Shown here one piece after another: positions 32,927 through 41,233 of a DNA stretch of 64,000 nucleotides. The stretch comes from Aldehydirespirator sp965117015. GTDB lineage: Bacteria > Actinomycetota > Acidimicrobiia > Acidimicrobiales > Aldehydirespiratoraceae. The notes under the pieces are model-generated. The model was not told the DNA's origin, made no database searches, and saw nothing but the letters and a program-made list of their open reading frames with translations. The number at the start of each line of letters is the position of its first letter. The first letter of the stretch is position 1. The position numbers and the translations under genes are program-made. The stretch covers positions 1,984,001 to 2,048,000 of the forward strand of contig OZ220747.1 of NCBI GenBank assembly GCA_965117015.1. The letters run 5' to 3'.

Positions 32927-34150
32927 ATGGTTGAGATGGGCGAGGAGATCATCGTCCTCGACGAGGTCTACAAGATATTCGGGCCCCAGCCCAAGGGCCG
33001 CGCTTTCGACTTGGCTCGTTCGGGAATGGACAAGAACAGGGTGCAGGCCGAGACCGGCCACGTGGTCGGCCTCGACAACGTGTCCTTCTCGGTCAAGAAG
33101 GGTGAGATCTTCGTGGTGATGGGGCTGTCCGGGTCGGGCAAGTCCACCGCCATCCGCACGGTGAACAAGCTCCACGACATCACCTACGGCTCGGTGCTGG
33201 TCGACGGCACCGATGTCCAGGCACTCGAGGGCTCGGACCTGCAGGCCTTCCGCCGGCAGTACATGGGCATGGTGTTCCAGCACTTCGCGCTCTTCCCTCA
33301 CCGGAAGGTGATCGACAACGTGAGCTACGGCCTGAAGGTCCAGGGCGTCGACAAGAAGGCCCGGGAGGACGCCGCCATGCGGGCGCTGTCGCTCGTCGGG
33401 CTGGGCACCTACGCCCAGAGCTACCCCTCGGAGCTGTCGGGCGGCATGCAGCAGCGCGTCGGGTTGGCCCGGGCGCTGGCGTCGGATCCCGACATCCTGT
33501 TGATGGACGAGGCCTTCAGCGCCCTCGATCCCCTCATCCGCCGCCAGATGCAGGACGAGATGATGGAGATCCAGGGCGATCTGCACAAGACCATCCTGTT
33601 CATCACCCATGACCTCAACGAGGCGCTGCGCATCGGGGACCGGGTGTGCATCATGAAGGACGGCGCGGTGGTGCAGATCGGCACGCCCGAGGAGATCCTC
33701 ACCGAGCCCGCCACCGGTTACGTGGCCGAGTTCGTCCAGGACGTCGACCAGGGCCGGGTGATCCAAGTTCACGAGATCATGCAGCAGCCGGCGCCGATCT
33801 CGGCGGGCGTTTCCCTGGCTGAGGCGCTCGGAGGGCTCGGTGAGCGCGCCGGTGCCTTCGTGTTGGATGCTGCTGGGGCCCCGAGCCACCTGCTCACCGC
33901 CGATGACGGCATACGGGCCGCCAATATGGGCACCACCGACTTGGGCCCGGCCCTGCGTACCGACTTCGACCGCTGCGGTCCCGAGGACTGTCTGAACACC
34001 GTCTACGCGGCCGCCGGCCGCGGTCTTCCGATCGCGGTGTGCGACGATTCGGGGACCTTGGTGGGCAACCTCGACCCCCGCCACATCATGGAGGAGATGG
34101 GCCGGGTCGAGCACCTCATCGACGACTTCGAGCGAGAGGTGTTCATGTGA
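32927..34150 (+). CDS. proV: Glycine betaine/proline-type ABC transporter ATPase (ProV/OpuAA)
   Basis: A 407-residue ATPase. Walker A is GLSGSGKST near residue 66, the Q-loop sits in GMVFQHFALFPHR, then signature ELSGGMQQRVGLARAL, Walker B ILLMDEAFSALDP and the H-loop FITHD. The N-terminal extension IIVLDEVYKIFGPQPKGRA and the C-terminal CBS-like region (residues about 290-400) match the OpuA family, where the CBS part senses ionic strength. AGGAGGAG precedes ATG 32927. It energises the two permeases that follow, with a GTGA overlap to the first. Substrates of the family include betaine, choline, carnitine and DMSP. Confidence 0.92.
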   Translation: MVEMGEEIIVLDEVYKIFGPQPKGRAFDLARSGMDKNRVQAETGHVVGLDNVSFSVKKGEIFVVMGLSGSGKSTAIRTVNKLHDITYGSVLVDGTDVQALEGSDLQAFRRQYMGMVFQHFALFPHRKVIDNVSYGLKVQGVDKKAREDAAMRALSLVGLGTYAQSYPSELSGGMQQRVGLARALASDPDILLMDEAFSALDPLIRRQMQDEMMEIQGDLHKTILFITHDLNEALRIGDRVCIMKDGAVVQIGTPEEILTEPATGYVAEFVQDVDQGRVIQVHEIMQQPAPISAGVSLAEALGGLGERAGAFVLDAAGAPSHLLTADDGIRAANMGTTDLGPALRTDFDRCGPEDCLNTVYAAAGRGLPIAVCDDSGTLVGNLDPRHIMEEMGRVEHLIDDFEREVFM

Positions 34151-36294
34151 GGCTCCTCGCCCAGGCCGAGGGCGTCACCGCGCTCGACGAGGCCGGGTTC
34201 ACCGACAACCTCGTTCTAGACAAGTACCTCGTTCCATTCGGCGACTGGATGGACCAGGCGTTCGACTGGATCGGCTCGGAGCTGAGATGGCTGCTGAGCG
34301 CCATCAAATGGCCCTTCTCGACGCTGAACGAGCTGCTTGTTCGAGACATCATGGAGAACGTCCCGTGGTTCTGGATCGCAGTCGCCTTCTTCGTGATCGG
34401 ATCACTGGCCCGCAACCTCAAGGTCGGGGTGTTCGCGGGCCTTGGCATCGGGGCCTGCGGCTTCCTGGGCACCGGCTTCTGGCAGGCCACCATCGAGACC
34501 ATCGGCTTCGTGAGCGTGGCCGTATTCCTGTGCGTGCTCATCGGAGTGCCGGTCGGCGTTGCCTGCGGCCGCTTCGACGCCGTCTGGAGCGGGGTGAGAC
34601 CCGTGCTCGACGCCATGCAGGTGGTCCATGCCTTCGCCTACATCCTGCCGTTCATCGCGCTCTTCGGTCTCGGCAATGTGGGGGCCACCATCGTCACGAT
34701 GTTCTTCGCGCTGCCACCGGTGGTGCGACTCACGAACCTGGGCATCCGTCAAGTGCCGGCGGACGTAGTGGAGGCGAGCCGGGCCTACGGCGCGCCCGAG
34801 TGGAGGGTGCTGGTCGATGTGCAGTTGCCCCTCTCGCGGGCCGCCATCATGACGGGTATCAACCAGACGCTCCTGCTGGCAATGTCGATGCTGGTCATCG
34901 CCGCGATCATGGGCGCGACCGGCTTGGGCTCGGAGCTCTTCCAGGCCATCAGCCGCCAGGAGGTGGCCCTGGGAGCACAGGCCGGCCTTGCGTTCTACCT
35001 GGTGGCGGTGGTCTTCGACCGGATCTCGCAGCCGGAGGGCGCTGAAGGCGGCTTGCTCCGCCGTATCCGGCGGGCCTGGGCCCATCGCCGCGACCCCGAG
35101 GTGCTGGTGCCCGACCAGGCCCGGGAGGCGGCGATCGACGACGAGGCGCCGCAGGTTCAGGGCGAGATCGCTCCCCTCACGGCGCCCGAGCGCCGGTCGA
35201 TGATGGCCGCGGCGGCGGGCGGAGTCATCGCCATCGTGTCGGTGTTCCTCACCTGGAACAGCGGCGCCGGGTTCCTCAGCGCCTACGGCCGCACTCTCGA
35301 CGAGTATCGACCCGGGGAGTCCTTCAACGGACTGTCGGCTTCAGGAGGCTCTTGGTTCGGGTTCGTGCTGCTCGCGCTAGGGCTGGTCGTGGTGGCCGCC
35401 GCGGTCACCACGCTGCTGATGCCGGGCCGCGGCCCCCGGTGGTTGACGGCCGACGGGGCGACCATCGCGTCGTTGGCCATGCTGGTGATGATGGCCGTCT
35501 ACCTGCTGGCCGCGCCCTCGGAACTCTCCACCGGCTACAGCGCCGGGTTCGGCCCGTGGCTGGCCCTGATCGGCGGGTTGGTGGCATCAGCCGGCTCGGT
35601 GGCCTGGATCCGGTTGGCCCCTCATGTGCCCGACCGCCCGCTCAGTGCCGGGATTGGGTGGGGCCGGGTCGTAGCCGCGTGGTTCGTGGTGGTCGTCTTC
35701 GGAGTCGGTGCCTTCTCGGTGTGGAGCTTCGACGAGCGGACGCGGCTCATCGTCTCTCCCGATACTCAGGCGCAGCTCGACGAGTTGTCTGCGAGAGCCG
35801 AGGCGAACCCCGAGCAGTCCGGCGTGATCCAGTCGCAGATGTCGGCCCTGCTCACGGAACTGGAACCCAACCCCCGCATCATCACCGACGGGGTGAACCG
35901 CGACGGCCCCGGACTGGGCATCTGGGTGCTCGTAGCCGGTCTGGCCGGGGTGGTGGCGGTGCTGCCCGCCGCCGGTGTGTTCGGCCGTGACGAGCACCGG
36001 CAGTGGCGGTGGAGCGCGATCACCGCCGGCATCGGCGCCGGCGCGGCCTGCGTCGGCTTCGGCTGGATCTTCACCCACATCCGCTCGGCCGAGACGACCG
36101 CGGAAGGAACCTATCTGAGCGGCGTGGGATCCTTCCTCGCCATCGCCGGCGGCTTGACGCTGGCATCGACCGCGGCCGGGGTGCTCAAGGAGTTCCGGAG
36201 AGCCAAGATCTACGCCGACGATGTGGCTGAAGAGGTGCCGGCGGGAAGTCACGGGCAAGGCGATCAGCAGCAAGAGCATGAGGTCCTGACGTGA
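34147..36294 (+). CDS. Betaine-type ABC permease with long C-terminal membrane domain (ProW-like, first)
   Basis: A 715-residue protein. Residues 1 to about 340 are a ProW/OpuAB permease, with a glycine-rich membrane core and the ATPase-coupling EAA loop VEASRAYGAPEWRVLVDVQLPLSRAAIMTG. ProW is normally about 280-350 residues. The remaining 365 residues form a second membrane domain with about seven hydrophobic segments (FLTWNSGAGFLSAYGRTLDE, WLTADGATIASLAML and others), split by a soluble helical stretch rich in E, Q and A (residues about 540-580). I do not recognise that domain. It starts at GTG overlapping proV and pairs with the next gene, its paralogue. Confidence 0.85.
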   Translation: MRLLAQAEGVTALDEAGFTDNLVLDKYLVPFGDWMDQAFDWIGSELRWLLSAIKWPFSTLNELLVRDIMENVPWFWIAVAFFVIGSLARNLKVGVFAGLGIGACGFLGTGFWQATIETIGFVSVAVFLCVLIGVPVGVACGRFDAVWSGVRPVLDAMQVVHAFAYILPFIALFGLGNVGATIVTMFFALPPVVRLTNLGIRQVPADVVEASRAYGAPEWRVLVDVQLPLSRAAIMTGINQTLLLAMSMLVIAAIMGATGLGSELFQAISRQEVALGAQAGLAFYLVAVVFDRISQPEGAEGGLLRRIRRAWAHRRDPEVLVPDQAREAAIDDEAPQVQGEIAPLTAPERRSMMAAAAGGVIAIVSVFLTWNSGAGFLSAYGRTLDEYRPGESFNGLSASGGSWFGFVLLALGLVVVAAAVTTLLMPGRGPRWLTADGATIASLAMLVMMAVYLLAAPSELSTGYSAGFGPWLALIGGLVASAGSVAWIRLAPHVPDRPLSAGIGWGRVVAAWFVVVVFGVGAFSVWSFDERTRLIVSPDTQAQLDELSARAEANPEQSGVIQSQMSALLTELEPNPRIITDGVNRDGPGLGIWVLVAGLAGVVAVLPAAGVFGRDEHRQWRWSAITAGIGAGAACVGFGWIFTHIRSAETTAEGTYLSGVGSFLAIAGGLTLASTAAGVLKEFRRAKIYADDVAEEVPAGSHGQGDQQQEHEVLT

Positions 36295-38378
36295 GAGTGC
36301 TGGCACAACAGCAGAGCGACGAGGCTCTGCGCCCGGGTTTCTTCGACAACCAGGTCACCGAGCAGTTCCTGATCCCGGTGGGGGCCTGGGCCGACCAGGC
36401 GGTGGACTGGATCGCGGTGAGGCTCGACTGGCTGCTGGCGATCGTCGAGTGGCCGTTCGAGAACCTCATCAACCTCGTCGTCGAAGACATCCTGGAGCCG
36501 CTCCCGTGGGTGGTGGTCGCGGTCGCCTTCTTCGTGATCGGCACCCTCGCCCGCAACGTCAAGGTCGGCGCCTTCGCGGCCGGCGCGCTGAGCCTCTGCG
36601 GGATTCTCGGCAACAACTACTGGCTGGAGACGGCCCGCACCATCGGCTTCGTCGGCGTGGCCGTGCTGCTGTGCGTGATAGTCGGGATACCTCTCGGCGT
36701 CGCCTGCGGGCGAACCGACTCCACCTGGCGCGTGGTGCGGCCGCTGCTTGACGGCATGCAGGTGATCCCCTCGTTCGTCTACATGCTTCCGTTCATCTTC
36801 TTCTTCGGCGTCGGCGTGGTGCCGGCCACCATGGTGACGATGACTTTCGCGCTGCCACCGCTGGTGCGTCTCACCAACCTGGGCATCCGGCAGGTGCCGG
36901 GCGACGTGGTGGAGGCGAGCCGGGCCTACGGCGCGCCCGAGTGGAGGGTGTTGCTCGACGTGCAGCTGCCCCTCGCCCGTCCAGCCATCGCCACCGGCAT
37001 CAACCAGACGCTGCTGCTCGCCGTCTCGATGCTCGGCATCGCCGCCATCATGGGCGCAGGCGGTTTGGGACGGGTGCTGTTCCAGGCCATCACCACCCAG
37101 GACATTCCCAAGGGCATGGCGAGCGGACTCGCGTTCTTCCTGGTGGCGGTGGTGCTCGACCGCATCTCCCAGCCCGAGGACACCGACAGCGCGGGCCTGA
37201 TCCGCCGTGTGCGCCTCGCCTGGGCCCACCGCCGCGATCCCGAGAGGCTCCTGGCCACCGGCGACGACACCGGCACGGGCGAGGAGGCGGGCGCGGACGC
37301 GTCGGAGGGCAGATTCGCCCGCGTGACGGCCAGGGAGCGCCTCCCCATGGGGATCGCGGCCGCCGGTGGCGTGCTGGCGGTCGTCTCGGTGTTCCTCACC
37401 TGGGCCAGCGGCGCCGGTCTGTTCAGTGCCTACGGTCGGCGCACCGACGAGGATCTCGCGCAGCAGTCATTCAGCGGTCTCGAAGCGTCCGGGGGCTCGT
37501 GGTTCGGCTACCTGGCCCTCGTGCTCGGCGTGCTGGTGGCAGCCGGCGCGCTCATGACGCTGATCGCGCCCGGACGGGGCCCGCGCTGGTTGACGGCGGA
37601 CGGCTCGCTGATCTGCTCATTGGCGCTGCTGGTGATGATGGCCTGCTACCTGTTGGCGGCGCCCGCGAATGCCGCGGCTTCGTACAGCGCCGGCGCGGGT
37701 GTGTACGTGGCGCTGGCCGGGGCTCTGCTGGCGTCGGCCGGGTCGTTCTGGTGGGTCTCGTTGGCGCCTCATTCACCATTGCATCCCCTGACGGCTCGCA
37801 TCGAGTGGGGACGGGTAATCCTGGCGGGCGTCGCCGTCGTGATCCTCGGGATGGCCGCCATCTCAGGCTGGAGCTTCGACCAGCGCAAGGATGTCGTCCG
37901 GGACGCCGACGTGGAGCGACAGATCGCCGAGCTCGAAGCCGAGGCTGAGGCGAATCCGGCCCAATCGGGCGTGGTTTCGGCTCAGATCTCCGCTCTGCTG
38001 GCCGCGCAGTCCGAGAAGAAGCTGATCGTCACCGACGGGGTCAGCGGCGAGGGTCCCGGCCTCGGTACCTGGACCGTGGTGGCCGGGCTGGCCGGCCTGA
38101 TCACTGCCCTGCCCGCGGCAGGGGCGTTCGGCCGCGACGAGCACCTGAGATGGCGATGGAGCACGGTCACGGCCGGGATCGGCGCGGGCGTCGTCTGCGT
38201 CACCATCGGGTGGATAGCAACCCAGGTGCGGTCCGCCGACGACAGCTACCTCTCCGGAGTGGGTGCATTCCTGGCTCTCATAGGGGGCATTGTGCTGGCG
38301 GCCACGGCCGCGGCCGTGCTCAAGGAGTTCCGGCGGTCGAAGGTCTACGCCGACGCCGAGGCGCATTTCACCCACTGA
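36291..38378 (+). CDS. Betaine-type ABC permease with long C-terminal membrane domain (ProW-like, second)
   Basis: A 695-residue paralogue of the preceding protein with the same architecture: permease to about residue 340 (EAA loop VEASRAYGAPEWRVLLDVQLPLARPAIATG), then the same unrecognised membrane domain (FLTWASGAGLFSAYGRRTDE, WLTADGSLICSLALL). The two genes share a stretch of about 45 nearly identical bases around the EAA loop, so the duplication is recent or maintained by conversion. A GTGA overlap couples them. They probably make a heterodimeric channel, where most ProW channels are homodimers. Confidence 0.85.
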   Translation: MRVLAQQQSDEALRPGFFDNQVTEQFLIPVGAWADQAVDWIAVRLDWLLAIVEWPFENLINLVVEDILEPLPWVVVAVAFFVIGTLARNVKVGAFAAGALSLCGILGNNYWLETARTIGFVGVAVLLCVIVGIPLGVACGRTDSTWRVVRPLLDGMQVIPSFVYMLPFIFFFGVGVVPATMVTMTFALPPLVRLTNLGIRQVPGDVVEASRAYGAPEWRVLLDVQLPLARPAIATGINQTLLLAVSMLGIAAIMGAGGLGRVLFQAITTQDIPKGMASGLAFFLVAVVLDRISQPEDTDSAGLIRRVRLAWAHRRDPERLLATGDDTGTGEEAGADASEGRFARVTARERLPMGIAAAGGVLAVVSVFLTWASGAGLFSAYGRRTDEDLAQQSFSGLEASGGSWFGYLALVLGVLVAAGALMTLIAPGRGPRWLTADGSLICSLALLVMMACYLLAAPANAAASYSAGAGVYVALAGALLASAGSFWWVSLAPHSPLHPLTARIEWGRVILAGVAVVILGMAAISGWSFDQRKDVVRDADVERQIAELEAEAEANPAQSGVVSAQISALLAAQSEKKLIVTDGVSGEGPGLGTWTVVAGLAGLITALPAAGAFGRDEHLRWRWSTVTAGIGAGVVCVTIGWIATQVRSADDSYLSGVGAFLALIGGIVLAATAAAVLKEFRRSKVYADAEAHFTH

Positions 38379-38446
38379 TAACGCCTTCGGCTGAGAGAAG
38401 CGGGGTGGATTAGTCGGTCCTTCTCCGCTATTCTTGCTCGCCGACA

Positions 38447-38471
38447 GCGCCTCGGCTCACGGCTGAGGCGC
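38447..38471 (+). promoter_or_regulatory. Hairpin before the binding-protein gene
   Basis: GCGCCTC (38447-38453) pairs with GAGGCGC (38465-38471) and the stem continues inward. It lies in the 126-bp gap between the second permease and the binding-protein gene, where a stem-loop or internal promoter often allows higher receptor synthesis. GAGGAGGGA follows as the ribosome binding site. Confidence 0.5.
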
Positions 38472-38504
38472 AGTCGACCCCAAACCCGAGGAGGGAGTTT
38501 CCTT

Positions 38505-39791
38505 ATGAAGAGGCGAGTATCGATCTGGCTCGCGCTAGTAGCAGCGTTCTCGTTGATAGCTGCCGCATGCGGTGACGACGACGAGGACACGACAACAACG
38601 CCGGCTGCGGAGGAGCCGGCCGCTCCGGCTGAGGAAGAGCCGGCGGCTGAGGAAGAGCCGATGGCTGAAGAGGAGCCGATGGCTGAGGAAGAGCCGATGG
38701 CTGAGGAAGAGCCGATGGCTGAGGAAGAGCCGATGGCTGAGGAAGAGCCGATGGCGGCGTTGCCCGGCGAGGGCGTCAGCGTCAACATGGCTCGGGCGGA
38801 CTGGCAGAGCGGCTACTTCCAGGCTCAGGTCTACAAGCAGATGCTCGAGGAGCTCGGCTACGACGTGTCCGAGCCGTCCGAGACGGAGCTCGGCCCATCC
38901 CTTGCCTACCTGGCCATGGCCCAGGGCGACGTGGACTTCTGGGCGAACAGCTGGTACCCCGGCCACAGCTCGTGGTGGGCACCGGAACTGCCTGACGGCT
39001 CCACCGTGGGCGACCACATCGAGAAGGTGGGCGCGGTGTTCCGCGGCGGCGGCCTCCAGGGTCTGCTGATCACCAAGTCGGTCGCCGACGAGTACGGCAT
39101 CACCCACCTCGACCAGCTCAACGACGATCCGGAGATCCGAGCCCTGTTCGACGAGGACGGCGACGGCATCGCCGAGTTCTACGGCTGCCAGGAGAGCTGG
39201 ACCTGCGACGACATGATGCAGAGCATGATCGCCTTCAACGGCTGGGAGAACGTCCAGCAGACCATCGCCGGTTATGACGCCATGTTCGCGGAGGCGGTGG
39301 CCAAGGTGGAGGCCGGAGAACCGGCAATCATCTACACCTGGACGCCGACCGCGTACATCACCCAGCTCCGGCCGGGCGACAACGTGTACTGGCTGGCAGT
39401 GGAGAACGTGCTGGACGACTCGAACCCGCTCGGACTAGAGGGCGGCGAGCAGTTCGACCAGAGGTACTGGGCCGGGACCACCGATCCGGTAGAGCTCGAC
39501 ATTCCGGCCGAGCAGTGCCCCGCCAGGGCCAACGCCGACTTCTGCCAGATCGGCTGGGTGCCCGCTGACATCCAGGTGACCGCCAACAGCGCGTGGCTGG
39601 CGGCGAACCCGGCTGCGGCCGAGCTGCTTCGCCAGGCGAAGCTGTCGGTGGTCGACGTGTCGCTCATGAACGTCGAGATTCAGGGCGGACAGGACACCGA
39701 GGCCGAGATCGCGGCACTGGCCGGCCAGTGGATCGCTGACAATCGGGCCACGGTCGACGAGTGGATGGCAGCGGCGCTAGCCGCGGCCTAA
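38505..39791 (+). CDS. proX: Glycine betaine/choline/DMSP-type substrate-binding lipoprotein (ProX-like)
   Basis: A 428-residue OpuAC-domain receptor. The signal peptide ends in a lipobox (IAAAC at residues 18-22), so it is lipid-anchored. An acidic linker follows with six repeats of AEEEPM. The binding domain begins at VSVNMARADWQSGYFQAQVY and has the aromatic patch WANSWYPGHSSWW used for cation-pi binding of quaternary ammonium or sulfonium groups. Two cysteine pairs (CQESWTC and CPARANADFC) may form disulfides. Together with ProV and the two permeases it forms a complete importer. The M24 enzymes downstream suggest DMSP or betaine as cargo. Confidence 0.88.
   Translation: MKRRVSIWLALVAAFSLIAAACGDDDEDTTTTPAAEEPAAPAEEEPAAEEEPMAEEEPMAEEEPMAEEEPMAEEEPMAEEEPMAALPGEGVSVNMARADWQSGYFQAQVYKQMLEELGYDVSEPSETELGPSLAYLAMAQGDVDFWANSWYPGHSSWWAPELPDGSTVGDHIEKVGAVFRGGGLQGLLITKSVADEYGITHLDQLNDDPEIRALFDEDGDGIAEFYGCQESWTCDDMMQSMIAFNGWENVQQTIAGYDAMFAEAVAKVEAGEPAIIYTWTPTAYITQLRPGDNVYWLAVENVLDDSNPLGLEGGEQFDQRYWAGTTDPVELDIPAEQCPARANADFCQIGWVPADIQVTANSAWLAANPAAAELLRQAKLSVVDVSLMNVEIQGGQDTEAEIAALAGQWIADNRATVDEWMAAALAAA
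38646..38753 (+). repeat. 18-bp tandem repeats in the binding-protein linker
   Basis: Six consecutive units of GCTGAGGAAGAGCCGATG, the second unit with two silent changes, encode AEEEPM repeats. They keep frame and only lengthen the acidic spacer after the lipid anchor. Confidence 0.85.
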
Positions 39792-39830
39792 CCGCACCCG
39801 AGGCCTGAAGCCTCCAACGCGATAACAATC

Positions 39831-39862
39831 GAAGAGGGCGGGGCTCCGGCCCCGCCCTCTTC
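39831..39862. terminator. Strong GC-rich hairpin after the transporter operon
   Basis: GAAGAGGGCGGGGC (39831-39844) and GCCCCGCCCTCTTC (39849-39862) form a perfect 14-bp stem with a TCCG loop, 39 bp after the binding-protein stop. No T-run follows, as is common for terminators in GC-rich actinobacteria. Confidence 0.75.
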
Positions 39863-39889
39863 GCGCGCTGACGGCGGCAGACTGACGTC

Positions 39890-41200
39890 GTGAACCCGCC
39901 CCGCCATCAACCCCGGATCGGAGTGGCCGGGGCGCCACCGCCCGATTGGCTGCTCGACCACGGCGGGCGCAACATGCACGCGCTCGGGCCGGGCCCGGAA
40001 CTCGAGGCTCAGTGGACTGCGGCGGGGCTGCGCCTGCCGGACCGTTCGGCGATCCGCCGCTACCGGCTGGACCGGGTCCGGTCACACCTGCGCGCCTCCG
40101 GGTGCGATGCCGCTCTTCTGTACGACCCGCTGAACATCCGTTACGCCACCGACACCACCAACATGTCGGTGTGGACCATGCACAACTCAGTCCGCTACGC
40201 CCTGGTGTGCACCGACGGCCCGGTGGTGCTGTTCGAGTTCTCCAAAGGAGAGTTCCTCGGCACCCACTCCGAGGTGGTGGACGAGATCCGGCCCGGACTG
40301 TCCTACGAGTACTACTACGGCGGACGCCGGATCGGGGAGCTGGCTGATCGCTGGGCCGCCGAGATCGCCGGTCTGGTGTTCGAGCATGGCCGGGGCGACG
40401 GGCGGTTGGCAGTGGACCGGATCGACCTGCGTGGATCCAGGGCACTACAGGCGAGGGGCGTTGAGCTGATCGACGCCGGCGAGTTGATGGAGGAGGCCCG
40501 CACGGTCAAGTCGCCCGACGAGGTCCGGGCCATGCGCTGCGCGGTCCATGCCTGCGAGGCGGCGATCGCCGACATGCGGGCGGCCTTCGAGCCGGGAATT
40601 ACCGAGATGGCGCTGTGGTCGGTTCTCCATGCCGGCAACGTGGCCCGCTACGGCGAGTGGATCGAGACGCGGCTACTGGCGTCGGGTCCGCGCACCAACC
40701 CCTGGTACCAGGAGGCGAGCAGCCGCCGGGTCCAACCGGGCGAGCTGATGGCTTTCGACACCGACATGGTCTGCGCCTACGGGGCTTGCGTCGACATGTC
40801 TCGCACCTGGCTCTGCGGCGGGGGCAAGCCCACACCGGCCCAGCAGGACACCTGGTCTTTAGCGGTCGAGCAGATCGAGCGGAACATCGAGCTGCACGGG
40901 CCGGGCGTCTCGCTGCGCGAGATCACCGAGCGGGCCTGGTACCCGCCGCTGGAGGACTACAACAGCTACACGCTGCTGACGCACGGGGTGGGCCTCTGCG
41001 ACGAGTACCCGTCGGCGTACGTGCGCGAGAGCTGGGACAGCGTCGGCTACGACGCCGTGCTGGAGCCGGGCATGGTGATGTGCGTCGAAGCCTTCGTGGG
41101 CCCCAAGGCGGGCGGGGAGGGCGTCAAGCTCGAACAGCAGATCCTCATCACCGGCACCGGCAACGAACTGCTGACCAAGTCTCCGCTCAGCCTCGTCTAG
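39890..41200 (+). CDS. M24-family metalloenzyme, DMSP lyase DddP-like (paralogue 1)
   Basis: A 436-residue creatinase/prolidase-fold protein. The metal ligands are D290, D292, D302, H365, E400 and E415. As I recall the Ruegeria DddP structure, its ligands are D295, D297, D307, H371, E406 and E421, so all spacings agree, including the extra aspartate in FDTD. The residue equal to the proposed DddP catalytic base D377 is D371 (HGVGLCDEYPS), and a tyrosine sits five residues before the histidine. NIRYATDTTNM and the WTMHNSVRY segment also resemble DddP-like proteins. DddP cleaves DMSP to acrylate and DMS. The start is GTG 39890, after the transporter terminator. Other M24 activities remain possible. 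Confidence 0.75.
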   Translation: MNPPRHQPRIGVAGAPPPDWLLDHGGRNMHALGPGPELEAQWTAAGLRLPDRSAIRRYRLDRVRSHLRASGCDAALLYDPLNIRYATDTTNMSVWTMHNSVRYALVCTDGPVVLFEFSKGEFLGTHSEVVDEIRPGLSYEYYYGGRRIGELADRWAAEIAGLVFEHGRGDGRLAVDRIDLRGSRALQARGVELIDAGELMEEARTVKSPDEVRAMRCAVHACEAAIADMRAAFEPGITEMALWSVLHAGNVARYGEWIETRLLASGPRTNPWYQEASSRRVQPGELMAFDTDMVCAYGACVDMSRTWLCGGGKPTPAQQDTWSLAVEQIERNIELHGPGVSLREITERAWYPPLEDYNSYTLLTHGVGLCDEYPSAYVRESWDSVGYDAVLEPGMVMCVEAFVGPKAGGEGVKLEQQILITGTGNELLTKSPLSLV

Positions 41201-41233
41201 AGCCGGCACGCCGGATCGCGCCCAACACGGCGC

